Shown here in pieces: positions 34,920 through 44,475 of a stretch of DNA of 64,000 nucleotides. The notes beneath the pieces were generated by a model. The model saw only the letters and a list, made by a program, of their open reading frames with translations. It did not search any database and had not been told where the DNA came from. Each line of letters begins with the position of its first letter. Positions within the stretch are counted from its first letter, which is position 1. The DNA comes from Sphingomonas cremea (GTDB lineage: Bacteria; Pseudomonadota; Alphaproteobacteria; Sphingomonadales; Sphingomonadaceae): contig NZ_JAKFGM010000002.1 of NCBI RefSeq assembly GCF_021502585.1, positions 664,988-728,987 of the forward strand, written 5' to 3'. The translations under genes and the position numbers were made by a program.

Positions 34920-34947
34920 GGGGCGGTTGGCATTGGTCAACCGCCCC
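34920..34947 (+). terminator. Hairpin after the hydrolase gene
   Basis: Perfect 10-base stem GGGGCGGTTG/CAACCGCCCC with an 8-base loop, 6 bases after the TAA of the hydrolase gene. No T-tract follows; instead the last CCCC starts a second palindrome. Confidence 0.6.
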
Positions 34948-34968
34948 ATTCTGATTATCAGAATGGGG
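34944..34968. terminator. Second hairpin sharing CCCC with the first
   Basis: Arms CCCCATTCTGAT and ATCAGAATGGGG are perfect around a single T. It overlaps the preceding hairpin by 4 bases, so the two structures compete. It may be a bidirectional terminator between the hydrolase and phoD genes. Confidence 0.45.
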
Positions 34969-35024
34969 CAATTCGGAGAGCGCCTAGTGCCGCGGGGGGT
35001 GAAACGCGGCCTTAATGCACAATC

Positions 35025-37130
35025 CTAGATCGCGAGGCCTGCGTCGCCTTCCAGAACAGTAACTCTAAGCTCCGGCCGTTCTCCCGGTTCCCATAGGCGC
35101 GCAGTATGAGCGACGCGATACCGTAAGGGGCCTCCGTCGGGGGGATCGCTGCGCGTTACCGGCCGGGGGATGCAGACGAACTCGGTCCGGATCTCGCTTC
35201 CGGTCAAGCGGACCTTGGCGTAGCCATGCCCGCCCATGTCAATAAACTCGAGGTGCGGCGCTAGCGCGGGGTTGCTGAGCGCCCGGGCCTTCCCGAGATC
35301 GAAGCTCTTGGCATATTCCAGGCACGACCGAACACCGTGCTTCAGCAGCATGTTGAACGTCCAGTCGGCCTTGGCGCCGTCTGGCCGGTCGGCCAGGTAC
35401 AATGGCCGCAGCTTCAGGTCTTTCGGCAAGCGGTGCTCGTAAGATTCCATTGCGCCCGGACTGGCCAGCGATCCGCCAATGAAGCTCAGGCCGACAGGCT
35501 CGAATTTCGCGGGTGGAAGCCGCGCAGCGGCATAGCCTGCCCAGAAGCTGTGGCGATCGCCCGAAACGATTGCGAAGCCGGTGATCCTCGCATCGCGGAC
35601 CAAGTCGTAGATTTCGCCGCGCTCGACCCACGCGCTGCCGTGGTCGCCGCCGCCAAGGTTTGCGAAGGTGTCGGCCGGCCAAGGTTGCTTGGTCAGCCCG
35701 GCGGGCAAGTTTTCCGGGTCCGCGCGCCATTCCATCGTGCCCAGGGAATTGCCCCAGATCTTCCAGGTCGCGCTCGACTTGCGAAGCTGATTTTTGAGCC
35801 AGGCTTTCTGCGTCGCCCCCAGGATTGACTGGGGCGGCGCGGCCTTGCGGGGGTTGGCAATCTTCTTTTCCTTGAACGCTATTTCCGCTGGCGGATTACC
35901 GCCGTTGAAGGTCCGGCCGCCATCAAGCACCATCATCACGTCTTCCGGAAACATCCCGTTATAATCTTCCCAGTCGCCGAGGTCGCCGAGCGACGGGTCG
36001 CTAAACGGGTCGGGCCCGTGAAAACTATGCTGGTCAGTAATGATCAAATCGAGGTGCCCGCCGTAACGCAGCGCGCGATAGGCGATCAGGCTGTTGATCG
36101 CTGCCCGGTTGTTGGGCTCGTCGCCGATGCCGTCGTCGTTATAGTGCTCGATCTTCACATTCTTGACCGCTGGCGCCTCGAAACGTTCCAGCGACGCGCC
36201 GGGCCTCGCGACCCGCGCTGGCTGATACTCGAACCAGGCCTGGTTGGCGGCGACCTTGACCGATTGGCCGGGCCGCTCAATCGGCCCCGCCTTCAACACG
36301 CTCTGCCAGCCTTGCCAGCTAAACTCGTGATTGTCCCACATGCACACGAACGGCCAGCGTGCTCGCGCATCTTGTAGATCGGGATCGTGCAAATAGCCCT
36401 TATAGACCGCGCGATACCCCTCGACCGTCAGCGGGATGTGGAAATTGCCGACCTTGAGTCCATCGGGAATGCGCGCGACCTCATAGATGGTGCGGTCGTA
36501 CCGCGTCTTCACCTCTTCGGGATATTGCACCACTTCATAGATGAAATCGCCGAGGTGCAACACGAAACCAAGCTGCTCGTCGGGCGCGGCTCCCTCGTCC
36601 TCGAAAATCATGCGTCGATACGCATTGAGCTTGCCTTCATTGACGCTCTGGCAACTGACGAATGCGAAATTTATTGCTCTGGGATCGTCGTCGGCGGGCG
36701 CGGTGATTGTCCGGCCAATCCGGCTGCCGTTGCCCAGCTCGTCAATGAAACGATACCAATAAGTCCGAGCGGGCTTGAGGCCGGCGATCAGCACCCTGCT
36801 TGTCCAGTCTGACGCGGCCGAAACCGGCGCCGGTGCCTGGGCGATGACGCGGCGGAATGCCTCGTCCTCGGCGACTTCAACCGTGAGCAAGTGGCGATCT
36901 CCCGCGTCGAACGGCCGACGGGTCCACAGGATCACGCTATGCGGATCGGGATCGCCCGAGGCCACTCCTTCCGGGAATAAGCTGCGCTCCTCCCTCCAGT
37001 TTGTGCGGGAGGCCCGGGCCGGGCCGGTCCATGCGAGCGATGCTCCCATGGCGGCGGCAACCTGGATGAAGTGCCGGCGGCTGAACAAATTTCGTGCCCT
37101 TTCGAAACGGTGGCTCAGGCTGCCCACCAT
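35025..37130 (-). CDS. phoD: PhoD-type alkaline phosphatase/phosphodiesterase
   Basis: A 701-residue exported metallophosphatase. A Tat signal is present (FSRRHFIQVAAAMGASLAW), then the PhoD N-terminal beta domain (EGVASGDPDPHSVILWTR). The metallophosphatase core follows, with SCQS, HLGDFIYE, WDNHEF, TDQHSFHG and SGDRHSFW supplying the Fe/Ca-type site. It releases phosphate from phosphodiesters in the periplasm. Longer than B. subtilis PhoD, with an extended C-terminal region. No pho box identified. Confidence 0.9.
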   Translation of the reverse strand: MVGSLSHRFERARNLFSRRHFIQVAAAMGASLAWTGPARASRTNWREERSLFPEGVASGDPDPHSVILWTRRPFDAGDRHLLTVEVAEDEAFRRVIAQAPAPVSAASDWTSRVLIAGLKPARTYWYRFIDELGNGSRIGRTITAPADDDPRAINFAFVSCQSVNEGKLNAYRRMIFEDEGAAPDEQLGFVLHLGDFIYEVVQYPEEVKTRYDRTIYEVARIPDGLKVGNFHIPLTVEGYRAVYKGYLHDPDLQDARARWPFVCMWDNHEFSWQGWQSVLKAGPIERPGQSVKVAANQAWFEYQPARVARPGASLERFEAPAVKNVKIEHYNDDGIGDEPNNRAAINSLIAYRALRYGGHLDLIITDQHSFHGPDPFSDPSLGDLGDWEDYNGMFPEDVMMVLDGGRTFNGGNPPAEIAFKEKKIANPRKAAPPQSILGATQKAWLKNQLRKSSATWKIWGNSLGTMEWRADPENLPAGLTKQPWPADTFANLGGGDHGSAWVERGEIYDLVRDARITGFAIVSGDRHSFWAGYAAARLPPAKFEPVGLSFIGGSLASPGAMESYEHRLPKDLKLRPLYLADRPDGAKADWTFNMLLKHGVRSCLEYAKSFDLGKARALSNPALAPHLEFIDMGGHGYAKVRLTGSEIRTEFVCIPRPVTRSDPPDGGPLRYRVAHTARLWEPGERPELRVTVLEGDAGLAI

Positions 37131-37370
37131 CTATGTTTGGACACTTCCGCCCGCGCCAGTCCGAAGCGACGGACGCCTATGAATTTCGACGAATGAGTGC
37201 CCGGCTCGATCAAGGTCATATGGCTCCTTCGGGTCGAAAGCGGTGGATAGACGTTGCCGCCTCCGTGCTGGACTTGGGCGCCCCGCGGTGATCTACAATC
37301 GATCCACCTCAGCGTTCGGGCCGCTCGGGCGCCGGCATGTCGGCATTACTTCCCCAGATTGGAGACGCCC

Positions 37371-38285
37371 ATGCGATTCAAACTTGGTGCTGCCCTGCTG
37401 CTGGCAATCGCTACGCCTGTGACGGCTCAGGTTCCGCCTTTTCCCGACGCGTTCCACACGCAGGAAATCACCACCAACGGGGCGACCATTCATACTCGCG
37501 TTGGCGGCAAGGGTCCCGCTGTCGTCCTGCTCCACGGCTATGGCGAGACCGGCGACATGTGGGCGCCGCTGGCCGCCGAACTGATGCGCGACCACCAGGT
37601 TATCGTGCCGGACCTGCGCGGGCTTGGCCTTTCGTCAAAGCCGAAATCGGGCTTCGACAAGAAGACCCAGGCCGAGGACGTTGCGGGGGTGATGGACAAG
37701 CTTGGTGTCAGGCAGGCCGATCTCGTGACGCATGACATCGGCAATATGGTCGGCTTTGCCTTTGCCATGCAGCACGCCGATCGCGTGCATCGCTTCGTAT
37801 TGATCGACGCCCCGGTGCCGGGCATCGGCCCATGGGAGGAAATCCTCACCAATCCGCTGCTGTGGCACTTCCGCTTCGGCGGACCGGACATGGAGCGGCT
37901 GGTCGCGGGCCGCGAGCGCATTTACCTCGACCGCTTCTGGAATGAGTTTTCGGCCGATCCCAAGCGTTTCGACGAAGCTTCGCGAGAGCATTACGCCAAG
38001 CTCTATGCGTTGCCCGGATCCATGCATTCGGGCTTCGAGCAGTTCCACACCTTCGACCAGGACGCAGCGGACAATCGTGCGATGCTTGCCGCCAAGGGCA
38101 AGCTCAAGATGCCGGTGCTGGCGATCGGCGGAGAAATGAGCTTTTACCACCAAATGGCGGTCGTCATGCGGGCGGGCGCAACCGACGTCACCGAGGGAGT
38201 AGTGCCGGGGTCGGGCCACTGGATCATGGAAGAAAATCCGGATGCGACGGTCAAGCTGGTGCGCGAATTCCTCGACGCGCGCTGA
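37371..38285 (+). CDS. Exported alpha/beta hydrolase, epoxide-hydrolase-like
   Basis: A 304-residue protein with a signal peptide (FKLGAALLLAIATPVTAQ). The hydrolase has HGYG at 55-58, DLRGLGLSSKP, and an Asp nucleophile D122 in VTHDIGNMVG, as in epoxide hydrolases and haloalkane dehalogenases; the His is in GSGHWIMEE. The Asp nucleophile rules out a plain serine esterase. Substrate unknown. The exported location is unusual for this family. ATG at 37371 gives the signal peptide. Confidence 0.85.
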   Translation: MRFKLGAALLLAIATPVTAQVPPFPDAFHTQEITTNGATIHTRVGGKGPAVVLLHGYGETGDMWAPLAAELMRDHQVIVPDLRGLGLSSKPKSGFDKKTQAEDVAGVMDKLGVRQADLVTHDIGNMVGFAFAMQHADRVHRFVLIDAPVPGIGPWEEILTNPLLWHFRFGGPDMERLVAGRERIYLDRFWNEFSADPKRFDEASREHYAKLYALPGSMHSGFEQFHTFDQDAADNRAMLAAKGKLKMPVLAIGGEMSFYHQMAVVMRAGATDVTEGVVPGSGHWIMEENPDATVKLVREFLDAR

Positions 38286-38318
38286 AGTGGCCGGAATGGT
38301 TAAGCGGGCACTTGCCTT

Positions 38319-39086
38319 TCAAAAGCGCAGCGACACACCGGCATAGACTTCGACATCGGCGGTATCAGGCGTCAAACCGGCATTGACGCCCATGTCCAGC
38401 TGGGTCGACGGGGAAAGCGCGTAGGCCACCGCTGCGTCGGCCGAGGCCTGTTTGATCGTGCCGGCCGGATCGAAGTTGAGATTGCTCCATAGCTCCCCAA
38501 TCAGCGTCAGGCGGGGGGCGATGGGCGCCGACAGGTTGACGAGATTGACCAGCCCCAGGTGCCGCCCGTGCTTGTCGCCGTCGGCGATGAGGTCGAGCTC
38601 CGGCCCCAAGGTAGCGGTGACGCTGCCGCCCAAGCCAAAGCTGATCGGTACGGCAAGGCCGCCTTCCAGCTTGCGATTGCCGATGCCCTGCCTGGCAATG
38701 GGGATTTTGACGAAGGGCAGAAGGCCGACCTGAACCGGAGATTCCCCGGTCGAGAGCCAGTGCTTGTAACGGACCGTGATGTCGCCGACGCCGGATTGGT
38801 CCCCGATAGCGCCGCTGTTCCTGATGCGGACGTAAGGCGTGAAGCCAAGCTGCAGGTCGGAGCGATCGGTCAATCCGTATTTGAGGAAGGATGAGCCCCC
38901 GGAAAGAGCCTTGGTCTTTGTGCCGCCAGCCTTGGTAAGCGTCCAGCCGAGCACAGAGGTTTCGAGCTGGAAGCTGCCCTTGGGTACCGTGCAGATCGCA
39001 TTCGCCTTGGTCGGGCGGTCGGTGCAGATCGGGGCCTCATTCGCAGCCGAAGCCGCCGCGAGGAGCAGCATTGACGCGAGGCTCAT
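38319..39086 (-). CDS. MetA-pathway-of-phenol-degradation-like outer-membrane protein
   Basis: A 255-residue protein with a short signal sequence ([15 protein letters not shown]) and a beta-barrel pattern of alternating hydrophobic strands ending in Phe (YAGVSLRF). [10 protein letters not shown] near the mature N-terminus and [16 protein letters not shown] fit the PF13557-type family. Two Cys near the N-terminus may pair. The ATG overlaps the kup TGA (ATGA), so translation is coupled to potassium uptake, an odd pairing. Function in transport is a guess. Confidence 0.7.
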   Translation of the reverse strand: MSLASMLLLAAASAANEAPICTDRPTKANAICTVPKGSFQLETSVLGWTLTKAGGTKTKALSGGSSFLKYGLTDRSDLQLGFTPYVRIRNSGAIGDQSGVGDITVRYKHWLSTGESPVQVGLLPFVKIPIARQGIGNRKLEGGLAVPISFGLGGSVTATLGPELDLIADGDKHGRHLGLVNLVNLSAPIAPRLTLIGELWSNLNFDPAGTIKQASADAAVAYALSPSTQLDMGVNAGLTPDTADVEVYAGVSLRF

Positions 39087-40990
39087 ATCTGTACCTGGCT
39101 GCCGAGCTCGATCACGCGGTTGATGGGCAGGCGAAAGAATTCCATCGCGCTTTCGGAGCTTTTGAGCATCCACGCGAATAGCCGTTCCCGCCATAGCGCC
39201 ATGCCCGGCTTTTCCTTGGTGGCGATGAGCTTCTGGCGGCCGAGGAAGAAGCTGGTGGTCATCATGTTGAAGGGGCCACCGGCGTCGGTAACGCGCGCAA
39301 GGTCACCCGGGATGTCTGCCTCCTCCATGAAGCCATAGTGGAGGATGACGCGGAAGAAACCGCTGCCGACGTCGTTCGTCTCGATGCGGTTTTCGGGGTC
39401 AATATGAGGCACGCCCTCGACCTTGACGGTAAGGATGATCACCCGCTCATGCACCACCTGGTTATGCTTGAGGTTGTGCAATAGCGCCGAGGGAATGCCG
39501 TCCGCCGTCGACGACATGAAGACCGCCGTGCCCCGGGCGCGGAAGGCGGAGGCGGCCGACTTCACGAACACCTGCAGCGGCACCGAGCTTTCCTCCAGGC
39601 TCTTGCGCATCAGCGCCCGGCCGGTCGCCCAGGTGGTGAGGATGGTGAAGCTGACCGCCGCCACGACCAGCGGGAACCAGCCGCCGTCGGGGATCTTGGT
39701 GATGTTGGAGGCGAAATAGACGCCGTCGACGAGCGCGAAGGTGCCGATGACCAGCGCCGCCACGATCCGGTTCCAGTTCCACACCTGGAAAACCAGGAAG
39801 GCCAGCATCACCGTCGTGATGAGCATCGTCCCGGTGACGGCAATGCCATAGGCCGAGGCGAGATTGGTCGACTTCTGGAAGCCGAGAACCAACACGATGA
39901 CCATCACCAGCAGCGTCCAGTTGATTGCGGGAATGTAGATCTGGCCGGCGGCCTTGGCGCTGGTGTGCAGGGTCTTCAGGCGGGGGAGGAAGCCAAGCTG
40001 TACCGCCTGGTGGGTGACCGAGAAAGCGCCAGAGATCACCGCTTGGCTGGCAATGATCGTCGCCAGCGTAGCGATTCCAACCAGTGGCAGGCGCGCCCAG
40101 TCCGGCGCCATCAGGTAGAAGGGATTTTCGACCGCCGCCGGGTTGCCGAGCAGCAGCGCGCCCTGGCCCAGGTAGTTGAGCATCAGGCAGGGGTAGACGA
40201 GGCCCAGCCATGAGAAGCCGATCGCCCTGCGGCCGAAATGACCCATGTCGGCATAGAGAGTTTCCGCGCCAGTGACGGCGAGAAACACCGATCCCATGGC
40301 GAGGAAGGCGAGCTTCGGGTTGTAGAAGAAGAATTCGATGGCCCAGCTTGGGCTCAGCGCGGTCAAAATGTCGGGATGCTGTACGATGTTGTGCATGCCC
40401 AGGGCGGCGAGCGTCGCGAAATAGATCATCACGATCGGCCCGAACATTGCGCCGACCCGCGCCGTGCCTCGCGCCTGGATCAGGAACAGGCCGACCAGGA
40501 TCGCGATCGAAATGGGGATGACCAGCGGCTCTAGGCTGGCGTGGACGATGGTTAGTCCTTCCACCGCCGACAGCACGGAAATGGCCGGCGTGATCATCGC
40601 GTCACCATAGAAGAGGCAAGTCGCCAGCACGCCCATCGTGACCAGGCTTGCCGTCCATTTCCGGCCGGGCAGGCTGCGCGAAATCAGCGCCAGAAGGGCG
40701 AGTGAGCCGCCTTCGCCGCGATTGTCGGCGCGCATCGCCACCGCCACATATTTGACCGTGACGATCAGCATCAACGACCAGAAGATCAGGCTCAGCACGC
40801 CGAAGATATGCAGCCGATCGACCGCCATCGGATGCGGCCCGATGAAGCTTTCCTTCATCGCGTAAAGTGGCGAGGTGCCGATATCCCCATAAACGACGCC
40901 GATCGCCCCGAGCATGAGAATCGGCAGCCGGTCGCGCGGTCCGTGATAGGGGGCTGGGACGGCCTCGGCCGTTGCTGTGATGCTTGTCAT
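39083..40990 (-). CDS. kup: Low-affinity potassium transporter Kup
   Basis: A 635-residue inner-membrane K+/H+ symporter with about 12 membrane segments. It has the family start [58 protein letters not shown] and the C-terminal soluble domain ending [15 protein letters not shown] at 40990 preferred over GTG at 40996. The outer-membrane gene follows with an ATGA overlap. Divergent from the KdpD/KdpE chimera, its probable regulator. Confidence 0.95.
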   Translation of the reverse strand: MTSITATAEAVPAPYHGPRDRLPILMLGAIGVVYGDIGTSPLYAMKESFIGPHPMAVDRLHIFGVLSLIFWSLMLIVTVKYVAVAMRADNRGEGGSLALLALISRSLPGRKWTASLVTMGVLATCLFYGDAMITPAISVLSAVEGLTIVHASLEPLVIPISIAILVGLFLIQARGTARVGAMFGPIVMIYFATLAALGMHNIVQHPDILTALSPSWAIEFFFYNPKLAFLAMGSVFLAVTGAETLYADMGHFGRRAIGFSWLGLVYPCLMLNYLGQGALLLGNPAAVENPFYLMAPDWARLPLVGIATLATIIASQAVISGAFSVTHQAVQLGFLPRLKTLHTSAKAAGQIYIPAINWTLLVMVIVLVLGFQKSTNLASAYGIAVTGTMLITTVMLAFLVFQVWNWNRIVAALVIGTFALVDGVYFASNITKIPDGGWFPLVVAAVSFTILTTWATGRALMRKSLEESSVPLQVFVKSAASAFRARGTAVFMSSTADGIPSALLHNLKHNQVVHERVIILTVKVEGVPHIDPENRIETNDVGSGFFRVILHYGFMEEADIPGDLARVTDAGGPFNMMTTSFFLGRQKLIATKEKPGMALWRERLFAWMLKSSESAMEFFRLPINRVIELGSQVQI

Positions 40991-41116
40991 CTGCACGAGG
41001 TGGATGCGGGGGGCATAAAGATTCCATGTGGTTTTCGTGGAGGAGTCATAAGGAAAGCTATCGAAACAGGCCCGAAAACCTCGACGCCGGGAGCTGCAAG
41101 GCGCATCTGGGCGGCC
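40991..41116. promoter_or_regulatory. Divergent region between kup and the KdpD/KdpE chimera
   Basis: 126 bases that must carry both promoters. No clear KdpE-like direct repeat could be singled out by eye. It is the first place to look for binding by the chimeric regulator. Confidence 0.4.
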
Positions 41117-42463
41117 ATGAACGATACCGAACTCATGACCGTTGCAGCGCGCAAGGCCAGCGCCGCCAGCATTGTGCGCCCCTATGCCGAAATGTTGGCG
41201 ATGGTCGCTGCATCGACCTTGGCCGGCATGCTGATTGCACCACGTTGGGGCAATTCGGCGGTGGACTTGCTCTATCTACCGGCCGTGCTCGCTGCAGCCG
41301 GATTCTATGGTCTGGTTCCCGGCATCCTTGCCGCGGTGACGTCCGCCCTGGCCTTCAATTATTTCTTCACGGAGCCATTCCGCACTTTTCACATCAATAG
41401 CCCCGAAGACATCGCCACCGTCGTCTTCCTGTTCCTGGTTGCCCTGGTGACAAGCCAACTTGCCGCGCGGATGCGAGCAGGCGCCCGCGCCGCCGAAGCC
41501 AGCGCGGCCCGGAACTCGACCATCGCCGGTCTCGCTCGCCGGCTATTGTCCTGCGCGGGAGACGAACAGATCGCGAAGATTGCCTGCCGCGAGCTTGGCC
41601 GGCTGTTCGACTGCAACGCCGTGATGATGAGGGGCGGACCCACGCCACAGATCGTTGCTGCGCGGCCTGCCCATGCGACCCTGACCCCAAGCGACATAGC
41701 CGCGGCCGCCTGGGCAATTGAATCGGGCAAGCCGGCCGGGCGCGGTGCGGAGGCGGTCAACGCGACCGAATGGGTCTTCTATCCGGTCCGGTCCGACACG
41801 GCCGTGCTCGGCGCCATTGGCCTGGCCCGCAACGACGGCACCCGGCCGGTGGCCAGCGGGCAGCTCGACCTGCTCGACAGTCTCGTCGATCAGGTAGCCC
41901 TCGCCCTCGAGCGGGCGCGGCTGGAGGGCGAGGCGAGGGAGTTCGAGCGGGTGCGCGAGCGGGACCGGGTCCGGTCGGTGCTGCTCTCCTCGATCGGGCA
42001 GGACCTCAGAGGACCGCTGGCGGCGATCACCAAGGCGGTCGGTGCGATCAGGCGCAGCGGGCTGGCCGACAAGTCGTTGACTTCGGTCATCGGTGCGGAA
42101 GCGTCGAAGGTCGATCGCTATATTTCCAATTTGCTTGAGGTCGGCCCGGAATCCGACCAGCAGCCAATCGAGACGGGCGGCGTGACCATCGACCTGTTCC
42201 GGCGGGTCGTGTCCAGAGATGGCGAGGAAGTGCACCTGACTCCAAAGGAGTTTGCGGTGCTTGCGGAGCTGGCGAAACATCCCGGGCGGGTGCTCACCCA
42301 TTCCCACCTGCTTCGGGCGGCATGGGGCCCGGCACAGGAAGGGCAGACGGAATATCTTCGGGTGGCGGTGCGGGCATTGCGGCAGAAGCTGGAGTCAGAT
42401 CCATCGCATCCGCGACTGATCGTCAATGAGCCTGCAGTCGGTTACCGCCTGCTGACGGGTTGA
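41117..42463 (+). CDS. Membrane-tethered regulator: KdpD sensor part fused to KdpE-type DNA-binding domain
   Basis: 448 residues, in order. DUF4118 (KdpD membrane domain) about 22-118, with [31 protein letters not shown]; a GAF-like domain about 135-265; and a HisKA-like helical hairpin about 278-342, where the phospho-acceptor His is replaced by Gln (Q295 in [12 protein letters not shown]). There is no HATPase and no receiver. An OmpR/KdpE-type winged helix completes it at about 354-448 ([20 protein letters not shown]...[14 protein letters not shown]). The KdpD N-terminal and USP domains are also missing. It reads as a ToxR-like one-component regulator of K+ uptake, divergent from kup. ATG at 41117; weak GGGCGG upstream. 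Confidence 0.85.
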   Translation: MNDTELMTVAARKASAASIVRPYAEMLAMVAASTLAGMLIAPRWGNSAVDLLYLPAVLAAAGFYGLVPGILAAVTSALAFNYFFTEPFRTFHINSPEDIATVVFLFLVALVTSQLAARMRAGARAAEASAARNSTIAGLARRLLSCAGDEQIAKIACRELGRLFDCNAVMMRGGPTPQIVAARPAHATLTPSDIAAAAWAIESGKPAGRGAEAVNATEWVFYPVRSDTAVLGAIGLARNDGTRPVASGQLDLLDSLVDQVALALERARLEGEAREFERVRERDRVRSVLLSSIGQDLRGPLAAITKAVGAIRRSGLADKSLTSVIGAEASKVDRYISNLLEVGPESDQQPIETGGVTIDLFRRVVSRDGEEVHLTPKEFAVLAELAKHPGRVLTHSHLLRAAWGPAQEGQTEYLRVAVRALRQKLESDPSHPRLIVNEPAVGYRLLTG

Positions 42464-42606
42464 GGGGCGTCCTCAAGGCGGGGGCGCCCGACAATCACGC
42501 ATTTTGACGGCGGGGGCGGGGAGCTTTATCGGCCACTGGCGCATTAACTGCGAGGGCGGAGAAGCATTGCCACCGGATGTGGCATTGCGGGCTCCCGGAG
42601 GACCCG

Positions 42607-43536
42607 ATGGAGAAGCCTCGAATCTTTCTGGGCTCATCAGGAAAGCAGGAGAAGCTGCTTCAAGCGCTGACGCGCGGCTTGAACGACATCGCGCTCGTCG
42701 AGCCCTGGACTTCCTCCTTCAATCCTGGGGTTTCCACTTTGGAGCGCCTCCTCGAACTTACGCGGGAAGTCGATTTCGCGGCATTTGTCTTTGCCGAGGA
42801 CGATTGGACGATGAGCAGTCCTTCGGCTTCATCCGATCCAGCGGCAGGCCAGGCGTCCCCCCGGGACAATGTCGTATTCGAAGCCGGCCTGTTCGGCGGC
42901 GTACTGGGAATGCGCCGGACCTTCATTCTCCATGCAAATGGGGCAAAGCTGCCGACCGACCTGCTGGGCCTCACGTCAATACGCTATCCCGGCGCGATGA
43001 CTCCTTCCGAGATGCGGGCCGTCAACCAGAAAATCCGCAACGCCATCGAAGATGAAGGCCGGGTCGCCCGCATCGAGGGTAACTGGTGGCAATTTTCGCT
43101 GACCGCGCGCACCGAAGCGGAGCCCTCCGCGCTGGGCCTGTTGAAGATTGCGCGCGACCGTGACGGTGCGCTTGAGGTCTCCGGTCGTTCGTGGCGGGGA
43201 GATGGCAGCCTGTCGGCGCGATATTGGAGTGAGGCGGTGAGGGAGAAGGACGCATCGTCGGGCGTCTTTTATTATTGGAAGGGCGAGCGGCCACTGGACG
43301 TGAATGCGCCGCAGCTGGACGGCACTGGCGAAATCCGGCTGGAATCCGAAGATCGTGCGTCCGGTTATTTCACGACGCGCGCCGATTCCGACCCAAGCAT
43401 CAACACGCGGACGTCGGGTGTCTATTGGCGTGCCGACCCCGGTGATATCTCAATATTGGACGGTCGCGGCGATCGCGAGCGGGCAGCGCTGATTGCGGAG
43501 CGGCTGAAGGAGTGGGAGGCCGTCCGGAACGGTTGA
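42607..43536 (+). CDS. TIR-like protein of the CAP12/Pycsar effector family with a C-terminal beta domain
   Basis: 309 residues. Residues 4-127 match the CAP12/Pycsar-type TIR-like family (PF10137): RIFLGSSGKQEKLL, FVFAEDDW, RDNVVFEAGLFGGVLGMRRTF with E92 in the NADase-Glu position, and LLGLTSIRY. The C-terminal part (about 158-309) is a beta-rich domain (GNWWQFSL, SGRSWRGDGSLSARYW, GYFTTRADSD) I cannot name; it may sense a ligand or target. No cyclase or CD-NTase is adjacent. ATG at 42607 has an excellent GGAGGACCCG. The next gene starts 13 bases after the stop, implying an operon. Confidence 0.8.
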   Translation: MEKPRIFLGSSGKQEKLLQALTRGLNDIALVEPWTSSFNPGVSTLERLLELTREVDFAAFVFAEDDWTMSSPSASSDPAAGQASPRDNVVFEAGLFGGVLGMRRTFILHANGAKLPTDLLGLTSIRYPGAMTPSEMRAVNQKIRNAIEDEGRVARIEGNWWQFSLTARTEAEPSALGLLKIARDRDGALEVSGRSWRGDGSLSARYWSEAVREKDASSGVFYYWKGERPLDVNAPQLDGTGEIRLESEDRASGYFTTRADSDPSINTRTSGVYWRADPGDISILDGRGDRERAALIAERLKEWEAVRNG

Positions 43537-43549
43537 ACGGAGAGGTGCC

Positions 43550-44470
43550 ATGCAACCCAAGAAGGTCCTGATTCAAACGACGATTCCGACGGCGGAAGAC
43601 GATTGGTCGGTCGCCCGATTCAGCAGGCTGGGAAAACTGCTTCGCGAGCAACGCGATGATAGCGGCAATCCTGTCTATGACGTCACCATGCGCGACCGCG
43701 ATCCGCCCGGACGGCCGGATTCCGTCTTGTCGACGATCGACCAGAGCGACTTTAACGAACTGTGGCTGTTCGCCGTCGATACGGGCGATGGCCTGACCGA
43801 AGAGGATTGCGCGGCAATCGGCCGTTTCCGCAAGAGCGGCCGGGGCCTGCTGGTGACCCGCGACCATATGGACCTGGGTTCTTCGGTCTGCACGCTGGGC
43901 GGTGTCGGCGAGGCCCATTATTTCCATTCGAGCCACCAAGACCCCGACGTCGAACGGCGCAAGCGAGACGACCCCTATACGACCAACATCGACTGGCCGA
44001 ATTTCCATTCCGGAGCGAATGGCGATTTCCAGGAGATCGAAATCGTCGCCCCCGCTCATCCCGTGCTCACCGACGGAGGTTCTCCAACGGGCTTCATCCG
44101 GCGATTGCCGTCCCACCCCCACGAGGGTGGCGTCGGTGCTCCCGATGGCGAGGATGCGCGAGTGATCGTCAAGGGGCGGAGCCAGGCGACCGGTGTGGAT
44201 TTCAACATTGCCGTGGCGTTCGAACCGGGCGAGCACGGCGGCCCGGCAATCGCCGAAAGCACCTTCCACCACTTTGCCGACTATAATTGGGATCCAGCCT
44301 CGGGCTGCCCAAGTTTCGTCAGTGAACAGCCGGGCGACGGCCTGGGGCGGGTCCCGGAGGCATTGGCCGACACGCATCGCTATGCGCTAAACATCGCCGC
44401 GTGGCTGAGCGGAGCGCTGCCGAGCAGCGCGCGTACCGCGGTAGCGCAAGGTGAATTGGTACGGGAGTGA
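43550..44470 (+). CDS. Uncharacterised protein with ThuA/amidotransferase-like features
   Basis: A 306-residue soluble protein. The first half has an alpha/beta pattern resembling ThuA-like or class I amidotransferase-like folds: VLIQTTIPTAEDDW, NELWLFAVDTGDGLTEEDCAAIGRF and GRGLLVTRDHMDLGSS. Later motifs are His/Asp-rich (HYFHSSHQDPD, NIDWPNFHSG, STFHHFADYNWD) and could bind metal. No classic Cys-His-Glu triad is evident. Shine-Dalgarno GGAGAGG before ATG. It follows the TIR-like gene by 13 bases and precedes the GST by 5. Confidence 0.6.
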   Translation: MQPKKVLIQTTIPTAEDDWSVARFSRLGKLLREQRDDSGNPVYDVTMRDRDPPGRPDSVLSTIDQSDFNELWLFAVDTGDGLTEEDCAAIGRFRKSGRGLLVTRDHMDLGSSVCTLGGVGEAHYFHSSHQDPDVERRKRDDPYTTNIDWPNFHSGANGDFQEIEIVAPAHPVLTDGGSPTGFIRRLPSHPHEGGVGAPDGEDARVIVKGRSQATGVDFNIAVAFEPGEHGGPAIAESTFHHFADYNWDPASGCPSFVSEQPGDGLGRVPEALADTHRYALNIAAWLSGALPSSARTAVAQGELVRE

Positions 44471-44475
44471 AGATT

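Noticed and set aside
37210..37255. Partial repeat-like GGGTCGAAAGCGGT between phoD and the hydrolase
   Set aside because: Only half of the unit is present and the left arm is missing; it could be chance or a deletion remnant.
38287..38315. Possible further repeat copy after the epoxide-hydrolase-like gene
   Set aside because: GGCCGGAATGG is present, but the core and right arm are too diverged to call.
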